From assembly GCA_031296115.1 (NCBI GenBank), contig JARLGI010000064.1, positions 1 through 32,072 of the forward strand: a stretch of DNA of 32,072 nt, in the 5' to 3' direction. This DNA comes from Acidobacteriota bacterium (GTDB taxonomy: Bacteria > Acidobacteriota > Terriglobia > Terriglobales > Acidobacteriaceae). The notes beneath the pieces were generated by a model. The model worked only from the letters and a program-made list of their open reading frames with translations. It searched no databases and was not told where the DNA came from. A program made the translations under genes and the position numbers. Of this stretch, positions 8,029 to 14,480 are shown in pieces (positions within the stretch are counted from its first letter, which is position 1; each line of letters begins with the position of its first letter).

Positions 8029-9279
8029 TTATTTCTTCCCGGCCGCGATCTCGCGCACCATCTGATTGGAGGTGCCGGGTTCGTACACGCAGAACGGCTC
8101 CTCGGCGAGGAAGTCGCCGGTCGCAGCGAAGGCACGCGCGCGGCATCCCATGCAGACGTGGCGGAACTCGCAGCAGCCGCACTTGCCTTTGAGGTTGTCG
8201 TCATCGCGCAACTGGTCGAAGACCTCCGAGTTGTTCCAGATGTCCGCAAAAGTTTGTTTGCGCAGATCGCCCGCGAGGGCCGGCAGATAACCGCAAGGGA
8301 AGACTTCGCCTTCGTGCGAGAGGAAGCAGACGCCGGTGCCGGCGAGGCAGCCCTTGGTGGTGGCGTTCATGTCGCTCGGATGGCCGCCGGGGTGCCCGGT
8401 ATGGCCGACTGGCGGGCCGCCGCCCGGCTTCAGGGAGATGCCGGTCGAGCCCGGCATGGTCATCTCGGTGGGACCGATATCACCGTGACGCGGGGCCTTG
8501 GGCGCAGGTTCCGGCTTGCCGGCCATGCGATCAGCAGCTTTGCGTTGCCGCGCCACGCGGAAGTAATGCGGCGCGCAGGTGGCCTTCAATTCGATACTGC
8601 CGTCGAGCGACTGATCGTAGAACCAGTTGAGCATCTGCTCGTATTCTTCCGGCGGCACCATTTGTTCGGTGGCGATGTCTACGCCGCAGCCCACGGGCAC
8701 TAGCAGGAAAGTGTGCAGCGCGTCGGCGCCCAGCTTGCGCGCCAGGTCGAGCACCGCCGGCAACTGGTGGGCGTTATGGCGCGCGATGGTGGTATTGATC
8801 TGCACCGAGACGCCCACGGCCTGCAGGTTCTTCATGCCATAAAGGGCGGCGTCGAAGGAGCCGGGAATGCCGCGGAAGGCGTCGTGCGTGGCGGCGTCGG
8901 AGCCGTCGAGCGAGATGGAGACGCGCTTGAAGCCGACGTCTTTAATCTTCTGCGCGACTTCTTTCGTAACCAGCGTGCCGTTGGTCGCCAGCGCAACCCG
9001 CAGTCCGCGCTTGGTGGCATAGTCGGCCAGCTCAAAAATGTCGCGGCGATAGAGCGGCTCGCCGCCGCTGAGCACCAGGATGGGGTTTCCGAAGTCGGCA
9101 ATCTGATCGATGATGTTGAGCGCCTTCTCGGTCGGCAGGTCGCTGGGCGACATCAGCTCGGTGGCGGTGGCGCGGCAGTGAATGCACCGCAGGTTGCAGC
9201 CCTTGGTGACCTCCCAGAAGATCAGCCGCGGCGTATATTCTTTCTTTGCCGGATGCCCACTGCCATTGAATGCTGTCAT
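8029..9279 (-). CDS. Radical SAM/SPASM protein, AhbD/NirJ-like
   Basis: A 416-residue radical SAM enzyme. The cluster-binding motif is C28-x3-C32-x2-C35 (GCNLRCIHC), followed by LSGGEPL near residue 70. The C-terminal SPASM-type region begins at C311 (GCLAGTGVCFLSHEGEVFPCGYLP) and ends KCGCCEFRHVCMGC, giving ligands for auxiliary Fe-S clusters. The KLGADALHTFLLVPVGCG segment is typical of AhbC/AhbD/NirJ enzymes that modify sirohaem-derived tetrapyrroles (haem b or d1). A haem-pathway role suits a cytochrome island, but a peptide-modifying SPASM enzyme is the alternative. Residues 252-308 form an unusual Pro/Gly/His-rich insertion. The ATG at 9279 has a GGGGGAAG ribosome-binding site. Paired Crp-type operators lie upstream. 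Confidence 0.82.
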   Translation of the reverse strand: MTAFNGSGHPAKKEYTPRLIFWEVTKGCNLRCIHCRATATELMSPSDLPTEKALNIIDQIADFGNPILVLSGGEPLYRRDIFELADYATKRGLRVALATNGTLVTKEVAQKIKDVGFKRVSISLDGSDAATHDAFRGIPGSFDAALYGMKNLQAVGVSVQINTTIARHNAHQLPAVLDLARKLGADALHTFLLVPVGCGVDIATEQMVPPEEYEQMLNWFYDQSLDGSIELKATCAPHYFRVARQRKAADRMAGKPEPAPKAPRHGDIGPTEMTMPGSTGISLKPGGGPPVGHTGHPGGHPSDMNATTKGCLAGTGVCFLSHEGEVFPCGYLPALAGDLRKQTFADIWNNSEVFDQLRDDDNLKGKCGCCEFRHVCMGCRARAFAATGDFLAEEPFCVYEPGTSNQMVREIAAGKK

Positions 9280-9400
9280 GGTTGTTTCTTCCCCCGTACC
9301 GGGTGCCCCATTCTATCGCCCGTCTGTGGCGAAAAGGTGGGATTTGCACGAACGGCTCACTGCACTGTCTCCACGATAGGATTTTGGCGACCCAAACAGC

Positions 9401-9438
9401 CGTGAGTGGCGTCACGCGGGCTTGTGATGTTCGTCACT
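9401..9438. promoter_or_regulatory. Tandem Crp-type operators, radical SAM operon
   Basis: Proximal site CGTGA-N6-TCACG (9401-9416) is a perfect palindrome. Distal site TGTGA-N6-TCACT (9423-9438) matches 9 of 10 bases of the E. coli CRP consensus. Their centres, 9408.5 and 9430.5, are 22 bp apart, two helical turns. They lie 129.5 and 151.5 bp upstream of the radical SAM start codon. Confidence 0.75.
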
Positions 9439-9599
9439 CGGGGGGAGGGATGCGCGTTTCAGCGCCCAGCATGTTGACGTGAAGTAAACTCATTAAAGTA
9501 ATGTAAATAAGACAGCTTACAGGCCTATTATATTGGCCAAGCGGCATCGTCTGCTATGGCTCGCAGCATGGATTCAAGCGGATCCTCGGGAAGAGGCTG

Positions 9600-9637
9600 A
9601 TTGCCAGTCGTGACCCTCTATGACCGCAACTGGCAAT
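9600..9637. repeat. Inverted repeat downstream of the ImcH-like gene
   Basis: ATTGCCAGT (9600-9608) and ACTGGCAAT (9629-9637) are perfect 9-bp arms around a 20-base loop. The loop end ATGACCGCA is repeated directly at about 9640. It could be a hairpin ending the cytochrome transcript, but there is no T-run. Confidence 0.45.
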
Positions 9638-9669
9638 TCATGACCGCACGGGCCGACTGAGTGCAGCTC

Positions 9670-11208
9670 CTACGGTGAGGTGCCTCCGGTGTGGCAGTCG
9701 GAGCAGTTCACCGCGTTCAGATCGCCGATATCCACCGGGTGCTTGAAGGGCTGGACCGGCATGGACGCCACCTGTGTCCCGCTCTCCTGCTGCTCGAGGA
9801 CAGTGTGGCAAGAGTTGCAGTCCTTGCTGATGACCTTGCCATCCTTGCTGACGTGGTTGCCATCATGGCAACGGAAGCACCCCGGATAATACAAGTGCCC
9901 GATGTTGTTGGGATGGGTCTTCCAGTTCACCTTCATGGTGGGGAAGAAGGTGGTGCCGTAGATGCGCTGCACCTCGGAGATGGCGGCCTTGATGCTGTCG
10001 GCCTTGGACGACGCGATCTGTGGGTACTTGTCCTGGTAGAACTTCAAGAGTTTTTCCGCGATGGCCTTCTGCGCCTGCTCGCCGGTTTCATAATCGGCGG
10101 TCAAAGCCTCCACGCTCTGCTGGCGGATGAAGGGCAGGGAAGCATCGATGGCGTGGCCGGCCAGGGCGCGGTCCACGGAGAGATCGGGTGGAACGTAGAT
10201 GTGCGTGGGACGATTGTGGCAGTCAATGCAATCCATGCGGCGCTTATCGGCCTTGTCGACCTGCGCCTGAGTCAAGCCGCTGTCTTTGGCGAGGTACTCG
10301 GTTACCTTGCCGTTCTTGTCCTCAATGCGCACCCAGGGAATGACCTGGCGTTGTTCGTCGCTGGCGAAGTACGTGACCCTGGCATTGATGTTCATGTGGG
10401 AGTGAATGCCTTCTCCCGACTGTCCCAGGTTGGGGTCGCCGCCGCCGGTCTTGATCAGCATGCGGATGACGCGCGGCGTGTTTTGCTCATCGTTGCCGAA
10501 GTGGGTGAAGCTCTTGAGCTGCGCTCCCCAGAATTTCTTGGGCCAGTGACATTGCTCGCAGGTTTGGGACGCGGGGCGCAAGTTGTGGACCGGCGTGGGG
10601 ATGGGCCGCGGAAAGGTGCCGCGCGCGGTGTAATACACTTGGCGAATGCCCGACAGTTTCGATTTCACATACCAACTGGCGCCCGATCCCACGTGACAAT
10701 CCACGCACGCCACGCGAGCGTGCGGCGAGGCTTGGTAGGCCGCGAATTCCGGGTGCATTACCGAGTGGCACAGCTCGCCGCAGAAATCCACCGAATCGGT
10801 GAACTCGTAGGCCTTGTAGCTGCCCACCGCACTGATCAGGGCGAACATCACCACGAAGCTGAGCAAGAAGGCGATGGTGCTGCGCTGCGCAGGCTGGTTG
10901 AGATCGATGTGCGGCAGATGGGGCATCAGGCCGACGGCGTGCAACCGGCGGCGCCGCTCGACGATGGTGCCGAAAAGGGTCAGTAGCAAGCCCAGAATCA
11001 GAAATGCCGGGCCCACCATGTAGGCCAGAATACCGATGTACGGGCTGGGATTGGAGGCCAGAACGTCGATCAGAAACAGGAAAATGATATTTACAAAAGC
11101 CACCACCGCCAGCGCCAACCCGATCAGGCTGATGGGATTGCGGAGGATGGTTTTGTCGTACCAATGGTGAGAAACTGCAGAGTCTTCCCCTTGCCTATCG
11201 TCGCTCAT
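9670..11208 (-). CDS. Seven-haem NapC/NirT-type membrane cytochrome c (ImcH-like)
   Basis: A 512-residue inner-membrane cytochrome predicted to take electrons from the quinol pool to periplasmic carriers. Three hydrophobic segments lie near residues 27-50, 57-82 and 111-133, with the rest periplasmic. Haem motifs are an atypical C143-x3-C147-H (CGELCH, followed by VM as in NapC/NrfH proteins), then CVDCH, CEQCH, CIDCH, CFRCH, CNSCH and CSDCH: seven in all. Three N-terminal helices plus seven haems is the architecture of Geobacter ImcH, the quinol oxidase used with high-potential acceptors. An NrfH-like donor to a reductase is the alternative, but no NrfA is nearby. The start at 11208 follows a gap of about 160 bp from the preceding cytochrome gene. 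Confidence 0.88.
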   Translation of the reverse strand: MSDDRQGEDSAVSHHWYDKTILRNPISLIGLALAVVAFVNIIFLFLIDVLASNPSPYIGILAYMVGPAFLILGLLLTLFGTIVERRRRLHAVGLMPHLPHIDLNQPAQRSTIAFLLSFVVMFALISAVGSYKAYEFTDSVDFCGELCHSVMHPEFAAYQASPHARVACVDCHVGSGASWYVKSKLSGIRQVYYTARGTFPRPIPTPVHNLRPASQTCEQCHWPKKFWGAQLKSFTHFGNDEQNTPRVIRMLIKTGGGDPNLGQSGEGIHSHMNINARVTYFASDEQRQVIPWVRIEDKNGKVTEYLAKDSGLTQAQVDKADKRRMDCIDCHNRPTHIYVPPDLSVDRALAGHAIDASLPFIRQQSVEALTADYETGEQAQKAIAEKLLKFYQDKYPQIASSKADSIKAAISEVQRIYGTTFFPTMKVNWKTHPNNIGHLYYPGCFRCHDGNHVSKDGKVISKDCNSCHTVLEQQESGTQVASMPVQPFKHPVDIGDLNAVNCSDCHTGGTSP

Positions 11209-11368
11209 CTAAGAAAAATCCTCTTCTTTGCCTCACCCCGTTGCAAATCCTGCACGTCAAGGAGCCGCTGAAAATTACCACAGTTAAGTTGTATTGCAAC
11301 TAAGATAAAACGAATGGAACGGTAGTGCTCCACCCCGAAAGTTGTAGGCGTCACCGCCAGCATAGGGA
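11209..11368. promoter_or_regulatory. Promoter region of the ImcH-like gene
   Basis: This gap includes an inverted repeat AGTTG-N5-CAACT at 11287-11301. On the minus strand TTGCAA and TAATTT are separated by 16 bases and could be weak -35 and -10 boxes. Only a poor Crp-type match (GCTGA-N6-CCACA, 11267-11282) is present, and no 22-bp partner, unlike the other cytochrome promoters. Confidence 0.35.
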
Positions 11369-13336
11369 TTACTTCCGGCTGGCAGTCGTCTCACCTTGCT
11401 CCTGCCCGGTTTCCAACGGTTCGGCTTCCTCTTGCTTTCCGGCGGCCTTCTCAATCGCCAGCATGTCCAGCGGGTGCTCGTGCTCGTAGTTCTCGATCGA
11501 CATCTTGCCGTCGAACCATGCCCAGTTCATGGGGTAGGTGTCAGGATCGATGATTACACCGTAGAAGTGCCAAACCACGATAGCCAGTGTCGCCAGTATC
11601 GCTTCGTACCAGTGGATGGTAAGCGCGACATCAACCCAATAACCGGGCACGCGGTCGCCGATGCCCACTTTGAACCAGGCAATCAGGCCCGTAGCGGCCA
11701 TTACGAAGACGCCCCAGATCAGTGCCCAGTACTCGGCCTTTTCGGCGTAGGTGAAGCGGCGGAACAGCGGCCGCTGCTCGCTATAACCTAGGTAGTAGCG
11801 GAAGGCGTCACGCGCGTCCGTGACGTCCTTCCAGTCGGGCAGCATGTCTTTCAGCAGCTGCCGGCCGTCCTGGGTGGCGAGGAGGTACCAGACGTGGTAG
11901 AGGCTGACCGCAATCAGTACGACGCCGGCGGTTCGGTGTACGATCCGGCGCACCGTTTCGTTGATAAAGGCCACCGCCAACCAGGATGACGGGTAGCGCA
12001 AAGCGAATCCTGTCAGCACCAGAACAATAAAACTGGTAAGCAAGGTCAGGTGCTGAATGCGCTGCGCCAGGGTCATGCGGAACAAGATCCGCGGTTGCCC
12101 GATGCGGTGCAGAATCAGTTTCTTGCGGAAAATGACGAGGTTATGCACCAGCATGCCGCCAATCACAGCGATGATCATCCAGATGTAAAACTTGCTGATC
12201 ATCGCGATCAGCTTGCTGCCGAAGTCGGCCTTGGCGGTGCCGTCCTGGTGAACCCGGAACGCGATGAATTTCTCGTTGGCGCCGGGATGGCACTGGCCGC
12301 AGGTCTTGGCCAGGTTGGCGTGGTTGATGGTGGAGCGCGGATCGCTGGAGGGCCGAATGTTGTGCACTCCGTGGCAACTGGCGCAATTCGCCACCGTGCT
12401 GGAGCCGACTTTCTGCGCCATGCCGTGATAGCTCGACAAATAGGAACTGACTCGGCCGCCGGCCACGCCGAACTCGGATGACAGCTTGACACTGGCATGG
12501 CAGGAGCCGCAGGTGTTTTGTACGTTGGCCGAGGCCACCGCGGACTTAGGATCATTGGGCGCCTTGATGGTGTGAATACCGTGGCAGTCGGTGCACACTG
12601 GGGCCTGCCAGTTGCCGCGCGTGATCGCCTGCCCGTGGGTGCTCTGCATGTATTCCTGCTTGACGCTGTCGTGGCACTGGGCGCAGGTGGCCGGCACGTT
12701 GAGCTTGGCGATCGGCGACTTGGGGTCGCCCGCGCCCAGGATGTCATGCTTGCCGTGGCAGTCGGTGCAGACCGCGGCCGCGCCGGAACCGCCCTTAACC
12801 GCCTTGCCGTGCACACTGTCCTGGTACGAAGTGAATGGGGCCGAACTGACGCCGCTGGAGGCCATCACGAGGTTCTGCCCGTGGCAGTTGCCGCAAGTCT
12901 GGGGAATGTTGGCGCGCGCCACCTTCGATTTGGGATCGCTGGCCGGGACCAACTCATGCACGCTGCCGTGGCAGTCCTGGCACTTGGCGACGTTGCTGTT
13001 GCCGGCGGCTGCCGACTTGGCGTGAATGCCGTGCTCGTAGGCTGCCTGCTGGTCGGCATGGCAGGTGGCGCAAACCGGCTTGGCCGGGGGCGGGTCGTGG
13101 GGGAAGGCTTTGATATCGGTGTGGCAGCCCGTACAGCCAAATACGCTGTGGACCGAGCCTTTGAACTTGGCTTCGTCTACATGCAGGCTCACCGGCTTGC
13201 CGTTTTCGTCCTTGGTAAGAGTGGGATCGTTGTGGCAAGCCAGACAGTCCGCGTTGCTCATCTTGGGCGCGGTCTTGGCCGCAGCCACTGTGGTGAGCAG
13301 CAAGATAGCCAGGAACAACCGACTGCAACGCTTCAC
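11369..13336 (-). CDS. Eleven-haem cytochrome c fused to cytochrome b (CbcL-like)
   Basis: A 655-residue fusion. A signal peptide (MKRCSRLFLAILLLTTVAAA) precedes a periplasmic domain with eleven CxxCH motifs between residues 31 and 350, arranged in repeats of about 55-60 residues with recurring DPKSxVAxANV segments. From about residue 375 to 600 a FdnI/HydC-type cytochrome b follows, with candidate haem-b histidines in RIQHLTLL, IVHRTAGVVL, LYHVWYLL, TIHWYEAILA and VVWHFYG. A charged Glu-rich tail ends the protein. The domain order matches Geobacter CbcL, a quinol-oxidising cytochrome, though CbcL has nine c haems. The start is GTG at 13336, with a GAGGGG ribosome-binding site. It begins 194 bp after the cytochrome b gene and has its own operators. 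Confidence 0.87.
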   Translation of the reverse strand: MKRCSRLFLAILLLTTVAAAKTAPKMSNADCLACHNDPTLTKDENGKPVSLHVDEAKFKGSVHSVFGCTGCHTDIKAFPHDPPPAKPVCATCHADQQAAYEHGIHAKSAAAGNSNVAKCQDCHGSVHELVPASDPKSKVARANIPQTCGNCHGQNLVMASSGVSSAPFTSYQDSVHGKAVKGGSGAAAVCTDCHGKHDILGAGDPKSPIAKLNVPATCAQCHDSVKQEYMQSTHGQAITRGNWQAPVCTDCHGIHTIKAPNDPKSAVASANVQNTCGSCHASVKLSSEFGVAGGRVSSYLSSYHGMAQKVGSSTVANCASCHGVHNIRPSSDPRSTINHANLAKTCGQCHPGANEKFIAFRVHQDGTAKADFGSKLIAMISKFYIWMIIAVIGGMLVHNLVIFRKKLILHRIGQPRILFRMTLAQRIQHLTLLTSFIVLVLTGFALRYPSSWLAVAFINETVRRIVHRTAGVVLIAVSLYHVWYLLATQDGRQLLKDMLPDWKDVTDARDAFRYYLGYSEQRPLFRRFTYAEKAEYWALIWGVFVMAATGLIAWFKVGIGDRVPGYWVDVALTIHWYEAILATLAIVVWHFYGVIIDPDTYPMNWAWFDGKMSIENYEHEHPLDMLAIEKAAGKQEEAEPLETGQEQGETTASRK

Positions 13337-13411
13337 AGAACCCCTCGCTTTCAGGCGGACTTGGACTCGCGCCTGTACTAATCAGCATGGCTGGCAGGGG
13401 CCGCAAGCAGC

Positions 13412-13449
13412 AATGAGTGGGCTCACATGGGGGTGTGACTGAGGTCACA
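13412..13449. promoter_or_regulatory. Tandem Crp-type operators, 11-haem cytochrome gene
   Basis: The distal site (13434-13449) is a perfect TGTGA-N6-TCACA, embedded in GTGTGACTGAGGTCACAC. The proximal site (13412-13427) reads AATGA-N6-TCACA. Centres 13419.5 and 13441.5 are 22 bp apart and lie 83.5 and 105.5 bp from the GTG start codon, the same offsets as at the 19-haem gene. Confidence 0.8.
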
Positions 13450-13530
13450 CGGGAAGGTTCGGCGCGGAGTCATCGCGGTTGGACCCCGGCTTTCCTGCAT
13501 TCGAGGCCAGTGCCTCGCCGCGCCTCACCC

Positions 13531-14478
13531 TTAGCGATAGGCGAACAGCATCGCGTAGATGATCCAGATGACGACAATGAAGCCGATGGTCAGCGCAATC
13601 CAGGCAAACGCCCGAATGGCCTTCACCACGATCTCGGGCTGCGGCTGCTCAAGGTGTTCCTCCAGTGTGCCGCTGGCCACCAATTCGGCATACTCGCGCG
13701 GTTTGTCCCGCTTGAATTCCGCTAGAGGCATGTGACCGGTGAAGATGGTGGTGTCCATCGGGAACTTCTCCGGCCGAAGATGGGTGTTGAAGAAATGCAC
13801 GGTGAAGATGAAGCCCGTAGCCAGCAGGGCTTCGTCACTGTGGATAATGGTGGCCACGTTGATGAACGGGCCCGGGAGAAACCGGGTGAAGAAGACGGGG
13901 AACCAGAGCGTCAGTCCCGTGGAGCCGATGACCACAATCCCCCAGAACACGGCGAAGTAATCGAACTTCTCCCAGTAGGTCCAACGCCCGTACTGCGGCC
14001 GTGGCCCGAAACCGATAAACCACTTCACCGTGGCAACAAATTCCTGCCCGTCCCGCTTGGTGGGCAGCAGCGTGTTTGGTCCCAGCAGGATCGCCTTCCA
14101 CGTCGTCTGGTTGCGTTTCTTCTGCTTAAAGAGTCCGATTACGTGAGCGGTGAAGGTGCCGAACATAACAACGGCAGCGAAGCGGTGGATATATCCCGCG
14201 GTCTCAAAGCCGCCCAGCAGGCGCGAGAACTTCGCGGCCCAGGGCGTATAGGAGAACTTCAGCGACAGGCCGGTCACCGCCAGGGTCAGGAAGCTGACGA
14301 TCATGAAGGCGTGCAGTACACGGTAAAGGTGTTGGAAGCGGACGAACTCGCGGCCGTCGACTGCCAGACCGGCTCTCGGGGCAACTTCGGTGAGCGGCGG
14401 TTTTTGTTCTACAACTGCTCCTGTCGCATAGTTCCCCGTCGCTACAAGAAGGGGCTTATTGTTAGACATCCTCGTCAT
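13531..14478 (-). CDS. FdnI/HydC-type membrane cytochrome b
   Basis: A 315-residue integral-membrane cytochrome b of the formate dehydrogenase gamma / Ni-Fe hydrogenase cytochrome b type, expected to carry two b haems and exchange electrons with quinone. Candidate haem histidines are in LYRVLHAFMI, YIHRFAAVV, FTAHVIGLF, IIHSDEALLA and IFTVHFFNTH. The WTYWEKFDYFAVFWGI and IH-x3-EALLAT segments align with the b domain of the neighbouring fusion protein. I chose the ATG at 14478, which follows the TAA of the 19-haem gene by 2 bp, with GAGGG as ribosome-binding site inside that gene. The open frame to 14829 overlaps the cytochrome gene and is rejected. Tight spacing indicates translational coupling and one complex with the 19-haem protein. 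Confidence 0.88.
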   Translation of the reverse strand: MTRMSNNKPLLVATGNYATGAVVEQKPPLTEVAPRAGLAVDGREFVRFQHLYRVLHAFMIVSFLTLAVTGLSLKFSYTPWAAKFSRLLGGFETAGYIHRFAAVVMFGTFTAHVIGLFKQKKRNQTTWKAILLGPNTLLPTKRDGQEFVATVKWFIGFGPRPQYGRWTYWEKFDYFAVFWGIVVIGSTGLTLWFPVFFTRFLPGPFINVATIIHSDEALLATGFIFTVHFFNTHLRPEKFPMDTTIFTGHMPLAEFKRDKPREYAELVASGTLEEHLEQPQPEIVVKAIRAFAWIALTIGFIVVIWIIYAMLFAYR

Positions 14479-14480
14479 CC

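Larger units (their letters stand above)
9280..9669. other. Intergenic region upstream of the radical SAM gene
   Basis: These 390 bp carry no credible gene. They hold the promoter side of the radical SAM operon, the paired operators at 9401-9438, an AT-rich segment at 9481-9545, and an inverted repeat at 9600-9637 just beyond the ImcH-like stop codon. Confidence 0.6.

Noticed and set aside
9691..10986. A 431-codon plus-strand open frame opposite the ImcH-like gene
   Set aside because: The minus strand encodes seven haem motifs and three membrane helices in the right order. The antisense translation is low-complexity and has no motif.
11267..11304. A Crp-type operator pair upstream of the ImcH-like gene
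   Set aside because: One box (GCTGA-N6-CCACA) is a weak match and the position 22 bp away shows no half-site, so I do not include this gene in the paired-operator set.
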